From: Aquatica leii
Taxonomy: Eukaryota > Arthropoda > Insecta > Coleoptera > Lampyridae
Reading direction: 5' to 3'
NCBI GenBank assembly: GCA_035610365.1
Contig: CM069432.1
Coordinates: forward strand, 80,294,520 to 80,358,519
DNA length: 64,000 bases
Part shown: in pieces, positions 24,451-34,199 of the stretch
How the letters are laid out: the number at the start of each line of letters is the position of its first letter
Position numbering within the stretch: the first letter of the stretch is position 1
Program-made: the position numbers and the translations under genes
Notes under the pieces: model-generated
Told to the model about the DNA's origin: nothing
The model's input: the letters and a program-made list of their open reading frames with translations, nothing else
Database searches by the model: none

Positions 24451-27119
24451 TTATTAATCTTAAACCTGTTATGTAATTCCATTCTGTATAAGAATCATCT
24501 AATGGCTGTAATGTAAAAATTGACTAATGTTTAAATTAAAATTCAGTTTATTTATTTTTTTTTTGTATTATGGCTATTGTCTGCATTGCCATTATTTTTT
24601 AAATAATGTTTGCCCAAGCTTCAAATTTTGTTTTAAGTGTTTTTGTATCATTTATTTTGTTTTTAAGTATATCTATGTTTAAATCTGGAAGGTAAATAAG
24701 AACGATTTTGTAGGAGTATAGCTGATACTAGATGTGTAGGAAATATAATTTATATGTATTTCGTACAAATTTAAATCTATTTTAATATAAAGCTCTATAT
24801 ACTGCATTTAGAAGTAAATAAATTGATTTACTTACTGTCCAGCAATATTTGATTGCAATTTTATTTCTCTTAAGGTAAAATTTAGTAATCGCCTTAACAT
24901 TTTGTTTCAATTTTTCTACAAAACTGTGAAAAAACAAATTTGTTCAGAAGTAGTTACTAAATTTAGTACTAACTAAACAACGTTTATCTAACATAAACTG
25001 ACTAAAAGCAGTTTTTTGTTATTATACTATGAGAGAAAACATACGTTTATTCTGTAAATTTTAAGTTGTTCAGATTGCAATAAAATAACGTTAATTGTAT
25101 TATAAGAAAATTTAATATTTACTGTAATTTAATTATATGTTTGTTTAGATTTTATATATTTCAGTACAGTGTTAAAATACTAGTAATCTTTTTTAAACGT
25201 TTAAATAAAAATATTACTGATGCTGAAAGTAAAAGAATGAAAAACAACATTTTTAGTAAAGTAGTTAGTAAAAATTAAAATTCTAAAAAAATTGATAAAA
25301 AACTAAAAGTAGAACAAATACACAAACACATTTTAAAACAATAAAAACTAGATATTATTCACCCAAATCAATATAGAATTTCTAATCATAACAGCAAAAT
25401 TGGTTGGTGGTATTTTATGTAGTTAACTAAAAAAAATTATTTAAAATTACGATTCTATTATAGTATAGATATCTCTAGCAAACGTTAGATGTAGTTTATT
25501 AATTGGCGGAAATATAGCGTTGTTCCGATTCGCATTTATTTTAATTGTTTCGTTTTTGGATAAAATTTAATTATTTTTGTAGTTTGGCAATCTCGTTCAG
25601 TACGCATTGCGTTAATTATTTATGTTAACAAAAGTTTCTGCATTTTTTTTTGCATCTAATAAAACTTAATTTTAAAAAAATATATTTTTATTATCTAGTT
25701 TGCTACTTATTACAATTTTTTTTCATTTATTAAATACGTATAGAGTTTAGTTCTACTATTATTCAAAACTGAACTAATAATTGAATATTAAATTCACTAA
25801 ACAATACGATTAGCTTCTATATATAAGCAACACCTTAATAAATGAAATAAATAAATATATTAGTTCAACAACAAAAAATCCAATTTTGAGCAAAATATAA
25901 AGGTATACACATAAACTTAATTAAATATTCTACAGACCAAATTTATAATTTTCTTAGAAAACCTTAAATTAACTAAATATAATAATATTACAAAGTAATT
26001 TTTAATTAGTATTGGATTTGTTTTATTTATATATGGATATATTAATCAAAAGTTTTTAGTTATTACGTTATAAAAAGCAGGTTTGCAAACATACAACTTA
26101 ATTAAAAACATCAAATTTTATTACTAAACATATTTTAATAATTCCTTGAGTAGTGTATGTGCTCTACCAAATTAATTTATATAGTTAACTCCTACTTCAA
26201 TAAGCTTTGGCAATTATGGGTTCTAATATAGAGTGATAAATGAGTAATATACGTAGGTTTATAGATTATAAGCAAGGGTATATTGTTAAGCAAAAGTAAT
26301 TATTACTATAATAGGCCAAACCATTAATGTAATAAAAATTATTTAATTTATGTAAACATTTTGTTTTAATATATTTTTAAATATACTTAAATTATTCAAG
26401 TTTGACTGTTTTTAAACAAAGGTATCAGGTTATATATAGACGTTTACTAATATTTATAAAAGCATTAACTTACAGTTTATGTTTACCTTTATAATAAGAT
26501 GTAATTAATTTCTTTTCAAACGAATTTAATTAAATAAACAAATAGTAATGTAATATAAATTTTGAAGTTTATATTTTCTAAAATCACGTTTATTATAATT
26601 ATTTTAATTTTTATAAATTTATTCATATCTGATTTAGAACCAGAGTTATCATTTATATTATTTCATTTTTTATACCTATTTGTTATATTATAATTAATAT
26701 ATATTTTAAAGTTGTTAAAACTAGTTAATTAATACGTTATACAATACTGGAAAACGCCATATCAAGAAACCAATCAAATAAAGATAATCAAGTTTTCTAT
26801 TTTCATTTAAATGTGAAACTTACTATAAAATAATAATAATTCAAATAATGCACCTGGCTAGCATAATTTATTAATAATAAAATACAAAATATAATCTAAC
26901 GTGTGTCCCAGAAGATATGTCATAAAAGGTATATTGGATAAAACAATTTGAAATTTAAATTTGCATTTGGAGATTGAGTACTATTTGTTGTAAAAGTAAG
27001 GTATACAAGAAATGAGTTAATTTGGTATTCTACAGAGTGTTGTATAAGCAATATTGTTAAAATCACCAAGAATAAAGTACCCTTATTTTAAAAAATATAA
27101 AAAAAATTTACTAAATGAA
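24451..27119. other. AT-rich DNA, nothing recognised
   Basis: Very AT-rich sequence with no domain, RNA or repeat family that I can support. Confidence 0.5.
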
Positions 27120-28810
27120 CCCACAAAACCATAAGTTCCATGTAGGTTCGATAAGCATTCCCAAATATTCATTTCTAAAGCATGCCAATAGTAGTTTGTG
27201 TATGGACTTCTAATAACACACTTAATTTAAAACGTATTCTATAAGAATGCCTATATAAGAAGATAAAAGTACTCTAAAAGATTCTTTTAAAAACACTTCT
27301 ATAGGAATACTATATTTAATTTAAGAAAGAAGTGCTTATAGCAGCCTGAAAATTGGCAGTTGATTGGAATCACTAAAGTATTAGAAATGTAGCATTCTAA
27401 TGGCGTTCCCATATTGATTCTATAACAATGCATATAGAAGGAGAATAAAGTACCCTAAAAGATTCCTTTAAAATCACTCCTATAGGCCTTCTATATTGAT
27501 ATAAAAAATAAAGTGTTTATAGCAGCCTTGACAATGTATTAAAATTCAAGTATTACGACTAACATGATAACATTCTTTTAGTGTTTTAGTACCTCTAAAA
27601 TCGGTTTAATCGTTCTTTATTTGAGATAAAGAAATATAATTTTTAATATTAGAAAAAACCGTTTGTACAAGTTGCTAAATTGTAATACCTAAACAAAAAT
27701 AACTTCCTGTAGAGATTAAACGCCCACATCTAAATTTTGTTGATAAAGATATGTATGCAATAAAAAAACCTATGCATTCGTGTTTGATACTGTAAATGTA
27801 AATAAAGCACTTTGATTTCTGAGAATTGTGACGAGATATGTACCGACTAAGTAAGCATTTATACGGTTACGGGCAAGGTATATGTAGTTTTACGTTTACG
27901 AAAGGAAGACGACTTCGGGCTTCGTCTATATTTGTAAATGTGTTCTTTTTTTGTGCTGAATTAAAGAAGAAAAAGCTATTAGAAGTTCCGCTGATTTAAG
28001 TAAAAGTAAGTACAAAAAGAAACAATTGACAACATATCTATTTTTGTACGATCAGCTTATCCACGTTTTAGCGCTTTATTGTTATTGTTTATTTTTTACT
28101 TAGCATCCAGTTACTTTTTTAGAACAGGGGTGGCCAACCTGCGGACTTAAACTTAAAAAGCATTGTAATAAAAAATTTATTTTATTCATAAAAAGAAACA
28201 TATTTTTGATATGAATCTAGTGAAAATGCATGCGACTGATAATAGATAATAAAAAATAATTAATCGCATAATTTTGTTATAGAGTTAACCCAAAGTTGAT
28301 TCAAAGGAGTTTCTATAGATGTTATTAATGAGAAAGTGTTCCAATGGCTACGTCATGGCAAAGTAAACTACAAATTCGCAAACCATCGATTAAAAATTAT
28401 TATAGTTTAGACAAAGATACTGTACAAATTTCTTAATAAAAAATGACTTAAAACTAATCATTTCATGCTTTTTGTGTTTCTTATGGTATGCTATTAAAAC
28501 CCTGTAAAAGCATGCAAATCAATTACCTTTTAGTCGTCAACTTTGTCATGCTATTCTACAACATAGGAAAGTACTACATTGGCACTATTTTAAAGCATTC
28601 TAATGGAACGTGAAAACTTCTACCTTTGGCCTGCTTTTGTACAACGTCTAATAGGACTCTATAAGCACTAACTGTACAGCATTCTACTGGAGTGTCAAAA
28701 CCTATCTCTAAACATAAACCATTCTACTGCTACAGGAAGGCTTTCAGTAATATCAATACTGCCTCTATGCTTCTAAAAGCATTATTATGGAACCTATTTG
28801 GTTTTGTGGG
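27120..28810 (+). mobile_element. ~1.69-kb inverted-terminal-repeat element, copy 1
   Basis: The element starts CCCACAAAACCATAAGTTCC and ends GGAACCTATTTGGTTTTGTGGG, so the ends are inverted repeats with a perfect 12-bp core. The whole unit recurs in reverse complement at 48418-50169 with high identity. Subterminal repeats are obvious. Two diverged ~120-190-bp units lie near 27230-27360 and 27410-27540 (AAAGTACYCTAAAAGATTC, then ACTYCTATAGG, then GTGYTTATAGCAGCC). Words like AGCATTCTAMTGG recur near both ends (27391, 28591, 28678, 28717). No clear target-site duplication is visible. This is a non-autonomous or decayed DNA transposon of unknown superfamily. Compared with copy 2 it lacks a few dozen bases near 28355, which breaks the one conserved frame. 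Confidence 0.8.
28125..28145 (+). other. hAT-like terminal motif inside the 1.7-kb element
   Basis: CAGGGGTGGCCAACCTGCGG closely resembles the terminal inverted repeat of many animal hAT transposons. The same motif sits at the equivalent place in copy 2 (about 49123-49142, opposite strand), so it was already present in the common ancestor. No matching second hAT end was found nearby. Confidence 0.5.
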
Positions 28811-29505
28811 AAGTAGTTTGAAATTGAATTTTATATATCGATACCAAATTCCAACAATGTAAAATTACAACACAGGTTGTTAATCAGTTATTTATTATTC
28901 GCATTTTTGTCAAATGTTGTTAGTAATATCCTTGTTTATATACATTATAGTTAGACAATGAGATAGCTTTATATGGAAAGAGATTTTTTAGTCATGTTAG
29001 ATAGCGATAGTAAAAACAAGGTAATAATTAAATGCAAAGCCTCAAACCGTTTTTGGTTATTAACAGATTGCAAACGATGGCGGCACAAGTAAGCTACTTA
29101 CACACGCTATTAGTTTCAACATACCTGCAAAGCAATGTTTTACCACTTAATTTGCTTCGGTGTCTTAAAACTCTTGCAAAAATTTGCAAAAATAATTCGT
29201 ACACTTTAATTTCTGTTTATAAACAAAATATAGAATGAATAAAATTCTGCAAACGTTTCTATAAAATTATAATCGGTTAAGTGGTTTGTTTCATTTACTT
29301 TGTGTAATTTTCTTTTCAAGCCGGAAGCAAACGAAGATGTGCTAATTTAATTTTTTTTTAGTTTTTATACTTCTCAAAAGACACATAAAATATAAATGTA
29401 CAAGCTTATTAGCACTTTAGATGTATCTTTAGTAATAAATTTAGGGCGATGCTTCAAAGATTCGGACTTCAGAACCAAATTCATGATTTAAATTTTCGTA
29501 TGAGT
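28811..29505. other. AT-rich DNA, nothing recognised
   Basis: Contains a 68-codon frame (29032-29238) without recognisable motifs. Probably non-coding. Confidence 0.45.
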
Positions 29506-30200
29506 TACTTACAGCGCTCGCCGCTTATCGGAATCACGGATAATGTTTTCAATGGGGTAATGTTATCACTTTACTAAAGTAACAATCCAGACGCATGCTA
29601 CTACATAGAACGCCGCTTATAGTAATCATAATATAGGTTTATGTTATCAATTTATTCTCAGGTTTGTTTCTATACATAATTAATAACCTATTTTGTATGC
29701 ATTTTTGAGCTGAGTTTTTACAATACGGTTGTTTAGAGTGAAAAATTTTATCATTGTACTCTAAAAATAGTTGTTATCTTATTTTTGCAGTGTTATTTAT
29801 TTATTAAAATAATTTGACTGATTTACGAAACAGTACATTATTTTAACATCTGTGAATACGTTATCTTCGTGAATTAACTTGGAAAGCATGTGCCTTCTTA
29901 TAATAACAAATTAAATTAACTACGTCTTATGTGATAACGTTGTTTTGTATTTATTTTTAGTGTCATTTCTGAGAAAAATTGTGTAGTTCTTAGAACACTG
30001 AATGAAGCATCATAACGTTGTTTTTGATTTCGTTTTATTAACGGTGTCAACAAAGTGTTTAACGCGTCAGATCCATTGGCTCAAAATGCTGCTTTTTTTA
30101 AACGTTTTATACAATTTTTTTTGCTTGTATATACGCTTTTGATTTCACCTTCTGAATGAACAACCTGTTAATCACATACACACTGTATGTATTTACTGCT
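29506..30200 (+). repeat. Interspersed repeat 'GATAATGTTATCA', copy A
   Basis: Begins with CCGCTTATCGGAATCACGGATAATG and a second partial CCGCTTATAGTAATCAT about 90 bp later. It continues through GGTTTGTTTCTA, TTGTTTAGAGTGAAA, ACTACGTCTTATGTGAT, TAGTTCTTAGAACA and TTATTAACGGTGTCAACAAA. The same ordered landmarks occur at 51285-51880 (same strand), and the first part also occurs at 39300-39690 (opposite strand). No coding region is seen. It is probably a non-autonomous transposon. Confidence 0.7.
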
Positions 30201-31305
30201 TTCTAACAAATTAGCATTTTTCCAGAATTTCGTATATTGCTATCATTCGGTTATTGTTATCAAAAACCTCAAGTCCCAACGTAATTCTATTAAGCAGCGT
30301 GCACTGCATAATTAAAAACGCAGGCATTCGGCCAGAAATAATACCAGCATTGCCTACAATATACCAGATCCCAGATGTGTTTTTGTTTATTCTACATGTT
30401 TCTGCTTATTGACATAAAAGGACCATCCTTAGCTAAACATGCCTGCCCACCCAAATTAATTAATTAGTTAACTTTAATCTAATTTATATCAAATTTGAGT
30501 AGAAATTTTGTAAATTTCGTAGTTTATTTTATTGTTTTGATAGCTCGAATACTATAAACAAAAATATACAAATTATAAACTGTACATTCAATTATAACAT
30601 TGTCTTTTATTAGGGGAATAATTATGTTTCTCAGAATACCAGTTGTTTCCGTACACCGAATTTCATAACATAAGCGTTATCGTACATATATATAATTTTC
30701 TTTCAAGGTTATTTTACATGTAATTAAAAAGAACGTAGGTCTTTTTCAAATCTCTGAAACTGTATCTTTGTAGATTACGGTAAGAGAATATACTGATCTG
30801 TAACTTAGAAATCTGTAATATTAACAAAAGCAGCGCTAAATATCAATTTTGCGTTTGCATCCAAAACTACTCGAGTTTTGCATCCAAATTAATGTTTCCA
30901 GTTTTAGCGCAGTCATTGTCTAACTATAATGTATATAAACAAGGGTAATATCTTTTATTTTTGTTCCAATTGACTAATCAGTTAAAAAAAATTAAGTACA
31001 AATGGTACTAACATTGCTCGACAAAAATTTATATTGTGCAATGTTAAGGAATTGGTAAAAACGCCTTAAGGGAAGTAATAAGGCAATTTATTATAAAATT
31101 TCAAAACCCAGTTATCTCACGTACTGCAGATATAAGAATAATTATAAAGTTTCTGGCTTCTTACCATCAAAAGAAAAAAAAATACAATAAAGACAATGTT
31201 AGCAATATAATACCTCTTGACAAAAATTCTAGAATACAACTAAAAGAAAGAAAAGATTAACATTAGGAAACCTAAACTTCAGAAAATTTACAAAACATAC
31301 AAAAT
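30201..31305. other. Unassigned; one less AT-rich patch
   Basis: At about 30260-30420 a less AT-rich patch holds an open plus-strand frame with text such as GIRPEIIPALPTIYQIPDVF. I do not recognise it. The rest is AT-rich. The patch could be a decayed transposon or an unidentified exon. Confidence 0.4.
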
Positions 31306-31307
31306 TA

Positions 31308-31450
31308 GGGGCTATCTATGTTGGACTTCTTTTTATGCGGTTGCCTTGAGCAGTTAGTTTGCGCTGAAACGCTTGCTAACAATTTAGCAATATTGCAGCA
31401 AAGAATTACAAATGCAGTACACCTCATAACGTTAGAACATATTCGAAACA
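31308..31450 (+). pseudogene. Mariner-like transposase C-terminal fragment
   Basis: The frame reads LDFFLCGCLEQLV, then LQQRITNAVHLIT and EHIRNSF. Mariner/IS630-type transposases end with D(F/Y)FLWG.LK..VY, a heptad-like (L..RI..A...I) helix and a final R-rich segment. The first Asp of this block is the third catalytic residue of the family, followed here by FFLCG instead of FFLWG. Only the last ~50 residues are present, with no upstream DDE region. From about 31450 the same strand continues as Harbinger transposase in another frame, so the fragment was truncated by, or joined to, that element. Confidence 0.6.
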
Positions 31451-32241
31451 GTTTCAAGAAATTCAGGCGAAGGATCGAATTTAAGATTTGGTATTTCAAC
31501 AATTCGCTGCATTCCTAACGAAGTGTGTTCAGCGATTTGAAAATTGTTGAAAACCAAATGTACGAAAATACTATCTGAAGAAAAATGGGAAAAAATTTCG
31601 ATGGAATTTGAAGAACGTGCAAATTTCCTTAATTGTATAGAGGCTATATGGAAAGCACGTTAGAATTGTCTAGCCAACAAAAAGTGGATCTTTGTTTTAT
31701 AATTACAAACATTGCTTTTTCATTATTCTATTGGTTGTTTGTGATGCTAATTATTGCTTCACTTTTATTGATGTTGGAGCGTAAGGAAAATTTTCTGATT
31801 CGACGGTATTTGAAAGAGTCCTTTTTTTGGCAAAACTGGAGCATCATTAATTAAATATTACGTTAGGCAAACTTTTAAGGGGACCGTTAATAAATTACCT
31901 CAACTTTATGGTATCATTGACAATGAAACTTTTCATTTAACAAAAAACTTAGTACGCCCTTATGTACAAAAGAATTTAACATACAAAAAAAATAATTACA
32001 AGCTAACTAGAAGATACATTAAATGTACGTTTGGAATTTAAGCGGAGAATTTTTCGGAGACCATTAAATGTATGTGTACGCTTTTCAACAAAAATAATAA
32101 AGGCTTGTTGCGTTGTACATAATTTTGTTCGGATAAGAGATCCAATTTGACGATACTTTAACCGTTAAAGTATTTTAAGATTTTTCACAATCAGCATTTC
32201 AAAATTTTACTATAAATGCAACCAGAGGACAATAAAATATA
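31440..32241 (+). pseudogene. PIF/Harbinger-type transposase relic
   Basis: Harbinger transposases are DDE nucleases that pair with a Myb/MADF-like accessory protein. Ordered pieces match: LRFGISTI and EVCSAI (upstream helices), WEKISMEFEERANFLNCI leading to a degraded first-Asp motif (GA.DGKH has become EAIWKAR), KSGSLFYNYKH, CDANYCFTFIDVGA with the second Asp, GKFSDSTVFE, ETFHLTKNLVRPY, YKLTRRYIKCTFGI, ACCVVHNFVRIRDPI and INATRGQ. At least four frame shifts and in-frame stops (near 31534, 31660 and 31774) break it, and the first catalytic Asp is lost. The C-terminal RD.F..YF block is missing but is present in the second copy at 44983. A convergent MADF gene follows at 32330-32493. Confidence 0.85.
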
Positions 32242-32329
32242 ATTACATGTTTTTTAACAAACATATCTTATGATACTAAATTAAATAAATGTTTTATAGA
32301 ATTGCAATTCTTGCCCACGATTTTTTTTC

Positions 32330-32493
32330 TCCTTGTCATCTAAATTTATAAATCTGTTTATTAGAAATGTATAAATATCTACTCAAGCGTTTTGACGAAC
32401 ATCATGATTTTTATAGTTTTTATGTAATACATGCCAATTACTTCTTTTTTCTTCTATAGCACTAATTAACCATTCCGTATCAACACTTTCCAT
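32330..32493 (-). pseudogene. MADF-domain accessory protein of Harbinger, N-terminal relic
   Basis: On the minus strand an ATG at 32493 opens a frame with TEWLISAIEEKRSNWHVLH and KNYKNHDVRQNA, then a TGA at 32385-32383, then VDIYTFLINRF. MADF (Myb/SANT-like, PF10545) domains start with a helix containing LI..V......W and then Y.n...k..AW..I. The Trp of the AW motif is the stop codon here (TGG to TGA). The gene faces the transposase tail-to-tail, the arrangement seen again at 44983-45560. Harbinger MADF proteins help the transposase enter the nucleus and bind DNA; that role is from family knowledge. Confidence 0.7.
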
Positions 32494-32559
32494 CGTCATA
32501 AAGAGCAAAAATGGAAGTGAAAAAGGGTATACATGGCAAGCCTGCATTTGTTATCAGTT

Positions 32560-32700
32560 CAACGCGCGATGTAGCATGTGAAAGGAATGTATAGATGCTA
32601 TGCCATCACGCGCTGCGTAGCTACGCGAAGCGCGAAAGCTGAGCGTGTGCACTCGACGTAAAACTTAACGCGAGCGTGTCGCTCTTAAATAACGCGCTTA
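32560..32700. repeat. GC-rich, palindrome-rich block at the Harbinger 3' side
   Basis: GCG-rich sequence with a perfect palindrome, GCGTAGCTACGC (about 32614-32625), flanked by CGCGCT and GAAGCGCG, and further GCGAGCGTGTCGCTC and AACGCGC words. It contrasts sharply with the AT-rich surroundings. Harbinger ends often carry such GCG-rich inverted words, so this is probably subterminal sequence of the element or a nested Harbinger MITE. Confidence 0.5.
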
Positions 32701-32737
32701 TGTGAAACTTTGTATTTCCTACAATGTAATAGTAGAT

Positions 32738-32858
32738 TACATACCGAGGCGGAAAGTATTCCATTTCTGTCGAGAGAACTATAGTTTACCGAGAGGCATA
32801 GCCTCGAGGTGAACTAGTTCTCGAGACAAATGGAACACTTTTGCCAAGGTTTGTATAC
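32738..32858. repeat. Long imperfect palindrome (~50-bp arms)
   Basis: The left arm runs from ATACCGAGGCGGAAAGTATTCC through GTCGAGAGAACTATAG to ACCGAG. The right arm is its near reverse complement, from CTCGAGGTGAACTAG through GTTCTCGAGACAAATGGAAC to CCAAGGTTTGTAT. The loop is GCATAGC or shorter. It would fold into a strong hairpin and is probably a palindromic MITE or a hairpin-type transposon end. Confidence 0.8.
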
Positions 32859-33199
32859 AATTTTATTTACAATCAGCCATTAAATAAAATAAATAACATA
32901 AAACTAATAAAAAATGAATGAAAACCTACTTCCAAAATATTATTGTTTATTTCGGTAAAATATTAACACATAGTAGGCACTTCACAATTGACATATACGT
33001 ATTTAATTTATCATTGTCATTTTATCAAATTAGTTTAAACAAAACACACACAAATTACAGGTTCGAAAAATGTACATTACTGACCGTGAGGTTTCATTAC
33101 ATACTCGTTTTCTTTAACCATGGTAACCGCTCACTTACCAACCTTTAAGAGGTACGGAAAACTGTACGTTACTAACTGAATGTGAATAAACGTATTTTT

Positions 33200-33240
33200 T
33201 AACGTAGCGCGTATCGTAGGCTTCATGTGAAACGGGACTT
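33200..33240 (-). other. Candidate Harbinger terminal inverted repeat
   Basis: The plus strand ends CATGTGAAACGGGAC at 33238, so read inward it starts GTCCCGTTTCACATGAAG. That has the GGG/GTCCC-GTTYCACAT form of animal Harbinger termini. The following bases, TTA, would be the 3-bp target duplication. The partner end on the left was not found; it is probably lost at the mariner junction. Confidence 0.5.
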
Positions 33241-33425
33241 AAACTTTCAAATTTCTGTAACTTTAATCTAATTGATCTTTTATTCGTACAGATTTATAAC
33301 CAGAATATCGTAACACATAAACGTAACGTATTATAATCTTCAAATTATAAACTAAATTAACCTTATAACGTAAAACATTGAGTAATATAACGCATACGTA
33401 TGTATTCAAAACAAAATTTTGTATC
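33241..33425 (-). repeat. Old fragment of the LTR found at 58-63 kb
   Basis: ATTGATCTTTTATTCGTACAG, ACCAGAATATCGTAACA and AAACGTAACGTAT align with LTR positions near 58773-58835, and GCATACGTATGTATTCAAAAC aligns near 59019-59040 after an internal deletion. By eye it is roughly 75-80% similar. It is therefore an ancient solo or truncated LTR of the same family as the young element, and the Harbinger terminus lies directly next to it. Confidence 0.6.
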
Positions 33426-33895
33426 CAATTCTTAATAAATTATATCATTAACATCATAATGCTCTTCTTAAAGAAAGATTTTTAAATTAGTTACCGTAAT
33501 GAATAGAAGAAAATTAAGAATTTTATCAAGTAGGTAAATACTAGGGCACTAATTATAGTTGTTTTCGTGACTCAACAAAATTTTTAATTAACAAATTCCA
33601 TGTTTTATTTGTTTATTTAACATGCAAATATGTGTATATATAAATAAAAAGTGCAACTAAATTTATTTACACAAAAAACAGCTTAATAGTTGAAAATATT
33701 TTGTTGACACTAATGAAACAATATTTAAAAATTAACAAATAGCTAGTAAAACTGTTGATTTGTTTTATATTATTTTATTATTAATTAATAAACACATTAT
33801 GAATAAAACACAATCAAGTGATTTCTATATAAACACGGAAGGATTGCTGTAAACGACAGCAAGTAACTTATATATTGAAAATTGAAAAAGTAATT
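33426..33895. other. AT-rich DNA, nothing recognised
   Basis: No recognisable feature. The left boundary of the mitochondrial insert may lie in this stretch. Confidence 0.45.
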
Positions 33896-33904
33896 ACTTC
33901 TATT

Positions 33905-34195
33905 GAGAACACATTATCATTAACCCGAGCTGTCTTAATATAGATAAGGCAATATTTTTTTTAATCATACTCAAATGAGCTCCCAAACTACATATAAATA
34001 TTGTTATTTTAGAAATAAATAATATACGAAATATTAAACTTGTTCTAAAACAAAAATTAAGAGAAATAAGTAGTAAACCGCGGCTGTAACCAATGTAGAA
34101 GAATGAACTAGAGAAGATACTGGAATAGGTGCAGATATAGCAGCAGGCAATTGTGAAGAAAAAAGAATCTGAAGTAGATAAAACAATAAAACAAG
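33905..34195 (-). pseudogene. ND5: Nuclear mitochondrial insert (NUMT) of ND5
   Basis: ND5 is a membrane subunit of respiratory complex I, encoded in mitochondrial DNA. On the minus strand the sequence reads [31 protein letters not shown], broken here as [18 protein letters not shown] and [13 protein letters not shown]. This is the most conserved block of ND5, in the proton-pumping antiporter-like domain. After a frame shift come SLGAHLSMIKKNIALSIL, an AGA codon and QLGLM; the conserved residue at the AGA is Ser, as the invertebrate mitochondrial code requires. ATA appears where Met is usual. Frame shifts and stops mean it cannot be expressed. It is only ~0.3 kb, much shorter than the ~570-codon gene. 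No neighbouring mitochondrial gene is visible. Confidence 0.88.
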
Positions 34196-34199
34196 TAAT

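Noticed and set aside
29032-29238. 68-codon frame between the 1.7-kb element and repeat copy A
   Set aside because: No recognisable motif and no evidence of conservation.
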